DNA of 58,448 nt from Planctomycetota bacterium (GTDB lineage Bacteria > Planctomycetota > Phycisphaerae > WQYP01). Shown here piece by piece: positions 18,815 to 28,409 of this stretch. Position numbers and translations under genes: made by a program. The notes below the pieces were generated by a model. The model had not been told where the DNA came from and did no database searches. It saw only the letters and a program-made list of their open reading frames with translations. The DNA lies in assembly GCA_021809365.1 (NCBI GenBank), contig JAKBAC010000003.1, positions 1-58,448 of the forward strand. The letters run 5' to 3'. Within the stretch, counting starts at the first letter, position 1, and the number at the start of each line of letters is the position of its first letter.

Positions 18815-19033
18815 TTATTGCAAGGGCACCGGTTCTTGAGACAACTGGGTCGGACGATTTATCAGAAGAACAGATTCCACATTATCCGGAACCTGCAACC
18901 AGTCGGTTGAAATGGCGTGACCCACGCGAACGGAGTTTTCCCCCGGCGTGTCGGTCAGCGTTTGACAGCCCGTCAACATCGGCAACATGGACGCCGCGCC
19001 CACCAACAGTAAAAGTGTTGCGTACCGCTTCAT
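18815..19033 (-). CDS. Small lipoprotein
   Basis: This 72-residue protein starts with MKRYATLLLLVGAASMLPML followed by lipobox LTGC (Cys23), so the mature lipoprotein is only 50 residues, with no recognised domain (VGHAISTDWLQVPDNVESVL). GGAGG lies 8 nt before the start. It is the first gene of the lipoprotein-TPR-MoxR-DUF58 operon, just downstream of a good promoter match. I do not know its family. Confidence 0.75.
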   Translation of the reverse strand: MKRYATLLLLVGAASMLPMLTGCQTLTDTPGENSVRVGHAISTDWLQVPDNVESVLLINRPTQLSQEPVPLQ

Positions 19034-19082
19034 GCAATAGCCTCCAAAAAAAAGACATCCGCCCAGCGGTTAAAACGCACTA

Positions 19083-19111
19083 TATTTATCCGCCCAAGCC
19101 GCGTATGTCAA
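19083..19111 (-). promoter_or_regulatory. Probable sigma-70 promoter for the lipoprotein/TPR/MoxR operon
   Basis: On the minus strand a perfect -35 TTGACA (19106-19111) is followed after 17 bp by TAAATA (19083-19088). The gene start is at 19033, giving a leader of about 40 nt. The -10 match is moderate. Confidence 0.45.
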
Positions 19112-19151
19112 ATAAATTGTCATACAATTTTTACTCCAGTGTTCTCTTCCA

Positions 19152-19181
19152 TTGGCGAAAATTGCGAAATTTGTGTAATAT
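19152..19181 (+). promoter_or_regulatory. Possible promoter of the citrate synthase gene
   Basis: TTGGCG (19152-19157) and TAATAT (19176-19181) with an 18-bp spacer lie 45 bp upstream of the citrate synthase ATG, divergent from the lipoprotein operon promoter. Confidence 0.3.
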
Positions 19182-19225
19182 CCCCTGCGGGCAGGAGTGA
19201 CACGATGGAATAAAAGGACACGCGC

Positions 19226-20512
19226 ATGGCTGATTCAATTCAAGTTTCCCTAGATGAAAAAATTTACCGGTATCCTCTGGTGACCGGCACCGAAAATGAA
19301 CGCGGCATCGACATCGCCCGCCTGCGTTCGGATACCGGCCTGATCACGCTGGACCCCGGCTACGGCAATACAGGCTCATGCAAAAGTGCCATTACGTATA
19401 TTGACGGCGAGAAGGGCATATTGCATTACCGCGGCATCCCCATTGAAGAGTTCGCGGACAATCCCGACTTTATTGAAGTGGCCTGGATGTTGATCTTCGG
19501 ACGTCTGCCAAATTCAACTGAAAGGGAACGCTTCAGCGATCGGCTCACCGCCAATGCGCACCTCCACGAAGCTATGAAGCACACCTTTGAAGGGTTCCCT
19601 GCCGACGCCCCGCCCATGGCCATTACTTCCGCCATGATCAACACGCTCGGATGCTTTCACCGTGAATTTTATTCCCTCACCGATGAATTGCAGCTTGAGG
19701 AGGTCGCCGCCAGGCTGATCAGCAAAATACGTACGATCGCGGCGTTCACCTACCGGCGCGTCAATGGCTTGCCTTATATATATGCGAATTCCAAGCTGCG
19801 TTATTGTGCCAACCTGCTGCACATGATGTTCTCCATGCCCTACGAACACCATGAAGTTGACCCGGAAATTGAAAATGCGCTCAACCTCATTTTCCTGCTT
19901 CATGCCGACCACGAGCAGAATTGCTCCACAAGCACCGTGCGCATGGTCGGCAGCAGCAAAGCCAATCTCTTTGCCAGCGTTTCCGCCGGCGTATGCGCGC
20001 TCTGGGGCCCCCTGCACGGCGGAGCCAATGCCGAAGTGCTGGAAATGCTTGAAAAAATCCATCACGGCGGTTTGACCGCGGAAAAATATATCGCTCTGGC
20101 CAAACAGAAGGACAGCAATGTCCGTCTCATGGGCTTCGGCCACCGCGTCTACAAAAATTACGACCCGCGCGCTAAGATGCTTCAGAAAATCTGCGAGCGT
20201 GTGCTGAAAAAAATGGATCGTAAAGATCCCCTGCTCGACATCGCCCGCGGGCTTGAAGAGCAGGCGCTAAGCGACGAATACTTTGTGAGCCGAAAACTTT
20301 ATCCCAATGTCGATTTCTACAGCGGCATTATTCTCAGAGCCATCGGCATTCCCGTGGATATGTTCACCGTGATGTTCGTCATCGGAAGATTGCCGGGATG
20401 GATCGCCCACTGGAAGGAACAGCATGATGATCCAACCGCTAAAATCGCCCGCCCACGGCAGATATACACCGGGCCGGTCAATCGCCATTATGTGCCGATT
20501 GATCAGCGTTAA
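19226..20512 (+). CDS. gltA: Citrate synthase (type II)
   Basis: Citrate synthase condenses oxaloacetate and acetyl-CoA to citrate, the first step of the TCA cycle. Its 428 residues match the hexameric Gram-negative type II enzyme, including the N-terminal beta domain (ARLRSDTGLITLDPGYGNTG). The active-site segments are LHADHEQNCSTSTVR, GPLHGGANAEVLEML with the second catalytic His, GFGHRVYKNYDPRA, and YPNVDFYSG with the catalytic Asp. AAAGGA lies 7 nt before ATG. It is apparently monocistronic, followed by repeat DNA. Confidence 0.97.
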   Translation: MADSIQVSLDEKIYRYPLVTGTENERGIDIARLRSDTGLITLDPGYGNTGSCKSAITYIDGEKGILHYRGIPIEEFADNPDFIEVAWMLIFGRLPNSTERERFSDRLTANAHLHEAMKHTFEGFPADAPPMAITSAMINTLGCFHREFYSLTDELQLEEVAARLISKIRTIAAFTYRRVNGLPYIYANSKLRYCANLLHMMFSMPYEHHEVDPEIENALNLIFLLHADHEQNCSTSTVRMVGSSKANLFASVSAGVCALWGPLHGGANAEVLEMLEKIHHGGLTAEKYIALAKQKDSNVRLMGFGHRVYKNYDPRAKMLQKICERVLKKMDRKDPLLDIARGLEEQALSDEYFVSRKLYPNVDFYSGIILRAIGIPVDMFTVMFVIGRLPGWIAHWKEQHDDPTAKIARPRQIYTGPVNRHYVPIDQR

Positions 20513-20526
20513 AATTTGCTCCGGTG

Positions 20527-20640
20527 ATAACCGTGTACGCATACGGGATGTCCGCCGCTCAACGGCACCGGGTTATCGCCACGGTGCTCTGACGATTTGC
20601 GTTCCCCAAGCACCGTCATGGTAATGCGGTGCCGTCGGTG
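20527..20640. repeat. MITE-like family B, rearranged copy
   Basis: The two interior hairpins of the complete elements are present (GGCACCGGGTTATCGCCACG and then GCACCGTCATGGTAATGCGG) but in the opposite order, separated by about 20 bp and without terminal repeats. It lies directly after gltA and could act as a transcript 3' structure. Confidence 0.55.
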
Positions 20641-20692
20641 GAGGCTCAGAGCTGGGGGGTGTGGCAATATTTTCGGGCGGGTGCGGCATTTC

Positions 20693-20762
20693 CGCGTAAA
20701 ACGCGCGGTGCAAGCACACGCGGCTAAAGGGGGATGGGGCGTCCCAGCACCACGGTTCGGAT
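20693..20762. repeat. Dispersed repeat, family C, short copy
   Basis: CGCGCGGTGCAAGCACACGC, GGCTAAAGGGGGATGGGGCG and CCACGGTTCGG are shared with 45112-45300 and in part with 40786-41038 and 44985-45042. It lies 50 bp after a family B fragment, as another family C copy does at 44985. Confidence 0.6.
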
Positions 20763-20844
20763 ATGTTGCCACGCTCGGAGCTGAGGGCTGTGGGTTGCCA
20801 CCGCCCAATAATCGTCGGCACCCACCAACAGGCGGAATCTGAAT

Positions 20845-21792
20845 ATGACCAGCTTGGAACTACCCATGGCCCACCGCAGCAAGGCCCTGCAGCGATCCCC
20901 GTTGCGGATGGCGGTGGATCGTTTCACCGCCAATCGCCTGGCAGTTCTGGGAATAATCGGACTGAGTTTGTTTGTTGTCGCCTGCTACGGCACTCTGCCA
21001 TGGACATTGCACTCATTTAATCAGCAGCATCTCCGCGACGCTCTTGCGCCGCCATCGTGGCGGCATTGGATGGGCACCGATACGTTGGGACGTGATTTAT
21101 TGTCGCGTTTTTTACTCGGTGGTGCGATTTCCCTGATGATCGGCGTATTTTCCGCCATGGTCGCCGTGGGCATCGGATTAACCGTCGGATTGGTATCCGG
21201 CTATGCGGGCGGGCGCGTTGATGCGCTGCTGATGCGGGCCGTGGATGTGCTGTATGGATTGCCCTACATCCTTCTGGTGATCCTGCTGCGTGTGGCGCTG
21301 GTTGGGCGACTTTCGGATATTTTGGCGGGCGTTGGGTTGCCGCAGTCACAAGGTTTGGCGGGAATTGTCGTGCTGCTGGTGGGCATTGGCGGCGTAAGCT
21401 GGTTGACCATGGCCCGCGTGATTCGCAGTCAGACCATGAGCCTCGTCAATCAACCTTTTGTGGAAGCGGCCCGGGCGACGGGAGCCAAGCCGGCGCGTAT
21501 TCTTTTCCGGCATGTTTTTCCCAATCTCATTGGCTCGGTCGCGGTGTATGCCGCTTTGACCATTCCTAACGCCATTCTGGCCGAGTCGTTTTTAAGTTTT
21601 CTGGGCCTGGGGGTACAACCGCCGGTGCCCACCTGGGGAAATCTCGCCGCCGCGGGCGTTGCGGCGATCAATCCGATCCATACCCAATGGTGGCTGATTT
21701 TCTGGCCATGCGCTGGCCTGACACTGGCCCTCTTATGCTTAAATTTTCTTTCAGACGCCCTGCGTGATGCACTGGATGTGCGAACGCGATAG
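20845..21792 (+). CDS. Peptide-type ABC transporter permease, OppC/DppC family (extra copy)
   Basis: This 315-residue inner-membrane permease has the N-terminal OppC/DppC segment (FTANRLAVLGIIGLSLFVV), the HWMGTDTLGRDLLSR motif, five further membrane helices, and the cytoplasmic EAA loop VEAARATGAKPARILFRHVF that contacts the ATPases. It is the first gene of a six-gene operon. The odd point is that a second OppC-type permease (24784-26010) sits next to the OppB-type one, so this subunit is supernumerary. Either it partners the same OppB alternatively or it is left over from a second transporter. The ribosome binding site is weak. Confidence 0.85.
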   Translation: MTSLELPMAHRSKALQRSPLRMAVDRFTANRLAVLGIIGLSLFVVACYGTLPWTLHSFNQQHLRDALAPPSWRHWMGTDTLGRDLLSRFLLGGAISLMIGVFSAMVAVGIGLTVGLVSGYAGGRVDALLMRAVDVLYGLPYILLVILLRVALVGRLSDILAGVGLPQSQGLAGIVVLLVGIGGVSWLTMARVIRSQTMSLVNQPFVEAARATGAKPARILFRHVFPNLIGSVAVYAALTIPNAILAESFLSFLGLGVQPPVPTWGNLAAAGVAAINPIHTQWWLIFWPCAGLTLALLCLNFLSDALRDALDVRTR

Positions 21793-21872
21793 AATTATGC
21801 CAATTGTGCCATTGGCCGCCCGGAGTATGCCTCCCGGCGCTTTTCGGCGGCGGCATCAGCGACGGAGCTTGC

Positions 21873-23738
21873 ATGGAAAATCGCTTTTCAATTAAAGATT
21901 TTTTTTATTTTACTCTTTTTATTATTGCGTTGGTTCTGCTGGGATTTATTCTCGCTGCAATTAATTACCAGACCGGTGAAATGGCCGGCTTGCGACGCGA
22001 GATCAAAAGTTCCACCCAGCAGCAGATCGCCGCGATCCGCCGGATTCATGCGTCAGCTCCCAACGCGCCGGTGTCCGAAAATACTGCCAAAAGTGCCTCT
22101 ACCAACGTCGCTAAAACCGCCAACATCCGCGTGACACTTCCCAACGGTGATCGCTATGTCTGTTACCCCAACCCGCCGATTTTTCCCGGCAGCCCCTACC
22201 ATCTCCCCGGGTACGCACCTGGGGGCTGGCTGGTACAAAATCTGGGGGAGGAGCCGCATTCCCTGATTCCCTATGTTCCACGATCCGCTGCCGCCAATGA
22301 TGTACAAAGTCTGGTGCTGGAGTCCCTGCTGGCCCGGAATCCAGTCAATCTGCATTGGGTTCCGTGGCTGGCGCGATCTTATAAAGTATCGAAAAACGGT
22401 TTGAAAATAACATTCAAGCTGCGCCGGCGGGCACGGTTCAGCGACGGCACGCCGGTGCTGGCCAGTGACGTGGTATTCAGTTTTGATACGATGATGAATC
22501 CACATGTCAACGATCCGCAAAATTGGCCCTACTATTCCGATGTTAAATCCTGCCGGGCTGTCGGCCCGCGGACCGTGGTATTTCGTTTCAAACATCCCTA
22601 TTTTAAAGCGCTGGAGAACGCCGGGAGCTTTTCGATTATTCCCGCCCACATTTATAAATTCACCTCCGCCAAGGAGTACAACAGCCGCAGTCGGCTCCTG
22701 GTTGGAAGCGGTCCATATATATTGAAAACGTGGACGCCTGGACAGAGAATTGTCCTCGTAAAAAATCCCCAATACTGGGGGCCTCCGGCCACATTTCAGC
22801 GGATTATTTATCGCTTTATTCAAAACCCGCAGGCGGCTCTGGCCACGTACCTGAAAGGTGGCATCGACAGCGATGGTGTGGAGCCATCGCAATGGCTCAA
22901 GTACACAGCTCGCCCCGGATTCACCACCAAAAATCACTGCTACAAATATCTCACTTCCAGCTCCGGGTTCCTTTATGTGGGATGGAACCTCAAAAATCCA
23001 CTGTTTCAGGATCGCTTGACCCGGACCGCTCTGGCCATGCTGATTGATCGCAATGCGATTATCAAAACCTTCCTGCATGGAATGGCTATACCGGTCAACG
23101 GCCCATTCAATCCGCTTTCGCCACAGAATGATCCGGGCATTCCAGCAATTCCGTATGACCCCGCCAAAGCCAAAGCATTGCTGCATCAGGCTGGATGGCG
23201 CATGGGGCCTGATGGCGTGCTGACGCGGAAGGGCAGGATATTCAAATTCAGCCTGTTGATTCCATCGCAATGGCCGCTGGGACAAAAAATATGCGTCTAC
23301 ATGCAGCATCAATTCGCGACCGCCGGGATCAATTGCCAAATATCCCCCGTTCAATTCACCATTTTGCTGCGTAGAATCAACAAACGGCAGTTTTCCGCCA
23401 CCCTGTCGGGCTGGACCGGCAGCATTGAAATGGACCCCTACCAGATTTTCGATTCCAAAAGTTACGCCCACGAAGGCAGCAATGCCGGCGATTTTGATGA
23501 TCCGCAAGCGGATCAACTCATTTCCGAAGGCCGACGGGAAATCAATACCGCCAAGCGCATGGCCATCTGGCATAAACTGCAGGCGATCATTTATCGCCAG
23601 CAACCGTATCTCTTTTTGTTCACGCCCGACCGTCTGGTGTTCATCCATGGACGATTTCGGAACACCAGGCCCGTCGGCAAATTCGGTCTTGACAGTGGCA
23701 ATTGGTTCGTGCCGCGGGCATTGCGAAAATATCAGTGA
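21873..23738 (+). CDS. Extracellular solute-binding protein family 5, membrane-anchored
   Basis: This 621-residue substrate-binding protein belongs to an oligopeptide/dipeptide-type importer. An N-terminal transmembrane helix (about residues 11-31) lacks a clear signal peptidase site, so it looks anchored. A polar segment with coiled-coil tendency follows (GLRREIKSSTQQQIAAIRRI). The family 5 signature FSDGTPVLASDVVFSFDTMM is at about residue 190, and KAKALLHQAGW and the two-lobe pattern continue to the end. ATG 21873 has GGAG 6 nt upstream; the frame extends further up without support. Ligand unknown; peptides, nickel or oligosaccharides are all possible for the family. Confidence 0.9.
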   Translation: MENRFSIKDFFYFTLFIIALVLLGFILAAINYQTGEMAGLRREIKSSTQQQIAAIRRIHASAPNAPVSENTAKSASTNVAKTANIRVTLPNGDRYVCYPNPPIFPGSPYHLPGYAPGGWLVQNLGEEPHSLIPYVPRSAAANDVQSLVLESLLARNPVNLHWVPWLARSYKVSKNGLKITFKLRRRARFSDGTPVLASDVVFSFDTMMNPHVNDPQNWPYYSDVKSCRAVGPRTVVFRFKHPYFKALENAGSFSIIPAHIYKFTSAKEYNSRSRLLVGSGPYILKTWTPGQRIVLVKNPQYWGPPATFQRIIYRFIQNPQAALATYLKGGIDSDGVEPSQWLKYTARPGFTTKNHCYKYLTSSSGFLYVGWNLKNPLFQDRLTRTALAMLIDRNAIIKTFLHGMAIPVNGPFNPLSPQNDPGIPAIPYDPAKAKALLHQAGWRMGPDGVLTRKGRIFKFSLLIPSQWPLGQKICVYMQHQFATAGINCQISPVQFTILLRRINKRQFSATLSGWTGSIEMDPYQIFDSKSYAHEGSNAGDFDDPQADQLISEGRREINTAKRMAIWHKLQAIIYRQQPYLFLFTPDRLVFIHGRFRNTRPVGKFGLDSGNWFVPRALRKYQ

Positions 23739-23777
23739 TGACCCGACCGGCACCATGAACTCCTGTACGGAATACGC

Positions 23778-24791
23778 ATGTTGACATACATTTTTCGGCG
23801 ACTGCTGCTGATGATCCCAACGCTGATCGGCATGACTTTCATGCTTTTTGCGATCGTGCGATTTGCGCCGGGATTAAAAACCGCCGGAGCGGGTGGCTTC
23901 GCCAATGGCATGATGCAGGCCCGGCAGGCCCAAAAACAGGAAGAACTTCTCACGGCCCAGCGCCTTCATCTGGTGAATAAAAATGGCCGCCCCATCAGCC
24001 TGCCGATGCAATATGTACTTTGGCTCAAAAGCACCTGCGAGGGTCATCTGGGCACCAGCCTGGAATATAATGAGCCGGTGCTCACCCTCATCGAACAACG
24101 CCTGCCCGTTACGCTTACCATCAATCTCATTGCCATGATGGTTATTTATCTCGTTGCGGTGCCGGGCGGATTTCTCGCGGCCGTGTATCGTGATCGATTG
24201 TTTGACCGCGCGTTTGGCTTTGCCAGTATTGCCCTGTATTCGTTGCCCAGCATCTGGGTGGGGTCCATGCTGCTGGGCTTTTTTGCCAATCCGGAATTTT
24301 TCAATTGGTTTCCCTCGGCCGGACTGCACGCTACCAACACACAAAGCATGAGTTTCCTGCAGTATATCGGCGATTATTGTTATCATATTACCTTGCCGAT
24401 AGTCTGTTCGGTTTATGGTGGATTCGCGTTTTTAAGTAAGCAGGTACGCGGTTCAATCCTTGAAAATCTGCATCAGGATTATGTCCGTACCGCCCGCGCC
24501 AAAGGGCTGTCCGGTTCCACCGTAATGGTTCGCCATGTTTTCCGAAACAGCCTTCTGACGCTTATTACCCTTACCGGCATGGCCTTGCCCGGCTTACTGG
24601 GTGGTTCAGTCATCATTGAACAGATTTTTTCCATAGATGGTATGGGCCGCCTCGCCTATACCGCCACACTCGGGCGTGACATACCGGTTATTCAGAGTCT
24701 GGCCCTGGTAGGCTCAATTCTTACCCTGCTGTCTTATCTTGCGGTGGACATCTGCTATGCCATGGCGGATCCAAGGGTGTCCTATGCCTGA
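23778..24791 (+). CDS. Peptide-type ABC transporter permease, OppB/DppB family
   Basis: This 337-residue inner-membrane permease begins MLTYIFRRLLLMIPTLIGMT, typical of OppB/DppB. It has the LGTSLEYNEPV loop, six membrane helices, and the EAA loop DYVRTARAKGLSGSTVMVRH. The C-terminal GSVIIEQIFSIDGMGRL matches the family. A somewhat long periplasmic insert follows TM1 (AGGFANGMMQARQAQKQEEL). Its stop overlaps the start of the next permease by 8 nt, indicating translational coupling. Confidence 0.93.
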   Translation: MLTYIFRRLLLMIPTLIGMTFMLFAIVRFAPGLKTAGAGGFANGMMQARQAQKQEELLTAQRLHLVNKNGRPISLPMQYVLWLKSTCEGHLGTSLEYNEPVLTLIEQRLPVTLTINLIAMMVIYLVAVPGGFLAAVYRDRLFDRAFGFASIALYSLPSIWVGSMLLGFFANPEFFNWFPSAGLHATNTQSMSFLQYIGDYCYHITLPIVCSVYGGFAFLSKQVRGSILENLHQDYVRTARAKGLSGSTVMVRHVFRNSLLTLITLTGMALPGLLGGSVIIEQIFSIDGMGRLAYTATLGRDIPVIQSLALVGSILTLLSYLAVDICYAMADPRVSYA

Positions 24792-26010
24792 TACCGCTAC
24801 GGTAACCATGGACCACAGCACCGCGCCACCGCAATCCTTCTGGATGCGCGTCGGCACGCGCGTCTTTGGTCCATACCTCGTAAAAGTTTGCACAGCCTAC
24901 ATTATGCTGATCTGCTTTCTGGCGGTTTTCGTACCTTTTATAGCCAATGGTAAGCCATATACCTGCGTCATGCCCGCACGTCATGGCCAGGCCGCATATC
25001 GCGCCTACCCGCTGTTTCGCGATCTCACCAGCGTCAGCCTGATCCTGCTGGTCGTCACTGCCGGTCTGATGCTGCAGGTTCTGTATGTGAAAATCACACG
25101 TCGCATGCAGCCGGAGCTTCGCGCGTTGCGCCGCAGAATCTGCCTGCTTATCCTGACGCTTTTGGTGGCGGCGTTTTCCATTCTTATTCTTCTATTTCAT
25201 CACAATCGGCTGGACGCCACGGATTACCGCCATCTTGCGGCCACAGGCCAAATCACCCATGCCGTCTTTCCACCCATTCCATGGGGTTATGCGGCCATGG
25301 AGCCTTTGCGTGACAACCTGCTCAACAAGCTGCCTTCGATGCGCCATTGGATGGGAACCGACGGCGATGGCCGCGACGTGCTATCCCGACTGATGTGGTC
25401 CGCCCGCATTGCCATGGGCATCGGGTTTATCAGTCAGTTTATCGCCATTGCCATCGGCATTGTAGTGGGGGCTTGTACGGGCTATTTTTCCGGCATCTTT
25501 GATATTATTGGAATGCGTCTGGTGGAAATCGTCGAGGCTGTCCCCACTTTTTTTCTCATCCTCACCTTCGTCGCCATTTATGGCCGCCATATTTTTTATA
25601 TCATGGTCATTCTCGGTATTACCGGTTGGACCGGCTACGCGCGTCTGCTGCGCGCGGAATTTCTCCGCCTCCGCCAGCTTGACTACATCGCCGCGGCGAG
25701 AGCCTCCGGGCTGCCGCTCTGGAGAACGCTTTTCCGCCACATGCTGCCCAACGGCATTACGCCCGTGCTGGTATCAGCCAGTTTCGGCCTGGCCAGTGCG
25801 GTCACCATTGAGTCCAGCTTAAGCTATTTGGGTGTCGGCGTTCGCCCCCCTACGCCGTCCTGGGGGTCCATGCTCAATGCCGCGGGCAATCCCGCCACGG
25901 TATTTCACTGGTGGCAGGCTTTGGGGCCGGGCATGCTGCTTTTCCTGACCGTCCTGGCATTTAACATCGTCGGGGAATCATTCCGGGACGCCCTGGATAC
26001 ACGCCACTAA
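24784..26010 (+). CDS. Peptide-type ABC transporter permease, OppC family, with extended N-terminus
   Basis: This 408-residue protein ends in a standard OppC permease: HWMGTDGDGRDVLSRLMWS, five helices, EAA loop YIAAARASGLPLWRTLFRHM, and LGVGVRPPTPSWGSML. Before it lies an extra region of about 190 residues with three hydrophobic helices and a periplasmic segment, compared with one helix in E. coli OppC. Similar long N-termini occur in YejE-type and planctomycete permeases. ATG 24784 overlaps the end of oppB and has AAGGGTG upstream. With OppB, OppD and OppF it would make a complete importer. Confidence 0.9.
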   Translation: MPDTATVTMDHSTAPPQSFWMRVGTRVFGPYLVKVCTAYIMLICFLAVFVPFIANGKPYTCVMPARHGQAAYRAYPLFRDLTSVSLILLVVTAGLMLQVLYVKITRRMQPELRALRRRICLLILTLLVAAFSILILLFHHNRLDATDYRHLAATGQITHAVFPPIPWGYAAMEPLRDNLLNKLPSMRHWMGTDGDGRDVLSRLMWSARIAMGIGFISQFIAIAIGIVVGACTGYFSGIFDIIGMRLVEIVEAVPTFFLILTFVAIYGRHIFYIMVILGITGWTGYARLLRAEFLRLRQLDYIAAARASGLPLWRTLFRHMLPNGITPVLVSASFGLASAVTIESSLSYLGVGVRPPTPSWGSMLNAAGNPATVFHWWQALGPGMLLFLTVLAFNIVGESFRDALDTRH

Positions 26011-26025
26011 ATACAATGGAGTCGT

Positions 26026-27114
26026 ATGATGATGTCTGATGTTCCCATTCACGCCGATTCGCCTCTGCTGCAAGTCCGGAATCTCCGCACCGAATTTGCC
26101 ACCGATCAGGGCCAGGTATCGGCGGTCGATGGCATCTCGTTTTCCATTTTTCCAGGTCAAACCCTTGCTTTGGTCGGTGAAAGCGGATGTGGAAAAAGCG
26201 TCACTGCGCTTTCGCTGCTGCGGCTGGTTCCCAGTCCGCCCGGAAAGATCACTGCGGGTTCCATCTTTCTGGACGAACGTGATTTACTGCGGCTTTCAGA
26301 ATCGGAAATGCGCAGAATTCGCGGGGCCCGAATTGCCATGATCTTTCAGGAGCCTATGACCAGTCTCAATCCGGTGTTCACCGTCGGCGAACAGATTATG
26401 GAAGCCATTCAACTGCACCAGCATGTCTCTTCGCGCGAGGCGTTCATCATTGCGAGCAATGCGTTGCAGCAGGTGGGCGTGGCCGACGCCGCTCGACGCC
26501 TGCACGATTATCCGCATCAAATGTCCGGCGGCATGAAGCAACGTGTGATGATTGCCATGGCGCTGGCATGCAATCCGGCTCTGCTGATCGCCGATGAACC
26601 CACCACCGCCCTGGATGTCACCATCCAGGCGCAAATCCTTGAGTTGCTGGGAAATGTTCAGGCCCATATGGGGATGGCACTATTATTGATTACCCATGAT
26701 CTGGGAATTGTTGCGGAAAACGCCGATGTCGTGGCCATCATGTATGCCGGGAAAATTGTGGAATTCGCCACCGTGCATGAACTTTTTAACAATCCACTTC
26801 ATCCCTACACCCGCGGATTGCTTGGCTGCGTGCCGCAATTGGGGCAGGATTATGACCGGCTTCCCACCATTCCCGGCTCGGTACCAAGTTCAGGAAATTG
26901 GCCCGCGGGATGCCGCTTTGAACCGCGCTGCTCGCAATGCCAGGATGAGGCGCGCGTGAGATGCCGGATGACAATGCCGCCGCTCAAAGAGGTTGTCCGC
27001 GACCACTGGGTTGCCTCCTTTTCCGTTCCGGGATTTGAAGCCGCCGCGGAAACGCCGCCAGCCTTGAGTTTTCGCCGCGCCAGGAATCCGCAGGCATCCG
27101 CCGCCGAATTATGA
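26026..27114 (+). CDS. Peptide-type ABC transporter ATPase, OppD/DppD family
   Basis: This 362-residue ATPase carries Walker [10 protein letters not shown]-loop [10 protein letters not shown], signature MSGGMKQR, Walker [13 protein letters not shown] and the H-loop THD. The C-terminal oligopeptide domain is present ([16 protein letters not shown]), with the cysteine cluster [11 protein letters not shown] and a further Cys that in DppD-type subunits binds an iron-sulfur cluster. It starts 15 bp after the permease gene. Three adjacent ATG codons (26026, 26029 and 26032) follow GGAG; the exact one is open. Confidence 0.94.
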   Translation: MMMSDVPIHADSPLLQVRNLRTEFATDQGQVSAVDGISFSIFPGQTLALVGESGCGKSVTALSLLRLVPSPPGKITAGSIFLDERDLLRLSESEMRRIRGARIAMIFQEPMTSLNPVFTVGEQIMEAIQLHQHVSSREAFIIASNALQQVGVADAARRLHDYPHQMSGGMKQRVMIAMALACNPALLIADEPTTALDVTIQAQILELLGNVQAHMGMALLLITHDLGIVAENADVVAIMYAGKIVEFATVHELFNNPLHPYTRGLLGCVPQLGQDYDRLPTIPGSVPSSGNWPAGCRFEPRCSQCQDEARVRCRMTMPPLKEVVRDHWVASFSVPGFEAAAETPPALSFRRARNPQASAAEL

Positions 27115-27126
27115 TAGGATTTGCTA

Positions 27127-28158
<1,032 letters not shown>

Positions 28159-28252
28159 CCATACAGGGATAGTAATAACATCGTCAAGACCGCTCATTGG
28201 CGCTTTCTCCGACGATGAAATATTTCCTCTCCTTAGCCCTGGGCCGAATGGT

Positions 28253-28275
28253 GCACCGTCATGACAATGCGGTGC
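28253..28275. repeat. Solo hairpin of the MITE-like family B
   Basis: GCACCG and CGGTGC enclose TCATGACAATG; this is one interior hairpin of the complete elements without arms or terminal repeats. It lies in the 251-bp gap between the converging oppF and tatC genes. Confidence 0.5.
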
Positions 28276-28409
28276 CATTGGCATCCGCGGAAAGCCAACG
28301 GCCGCAAAATTCCTCCGCGCACCTGCGTAACGTCGGTGCCCCATCCAGCTATGGGCGGCGACGGTTCCGCCCGCCACATCAGGCGGATGTCGGTCGGCCA
28401 TGGCTGCGC

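Noticed and set aside
22053..23756. 567-codon open frame antisense to the solute-binding protein gene
   Set aside because: It lies wholly opposite a gene with clear family motifs, has no ribosome binding site or recognisable domain, and reflects high-GC codon bias.
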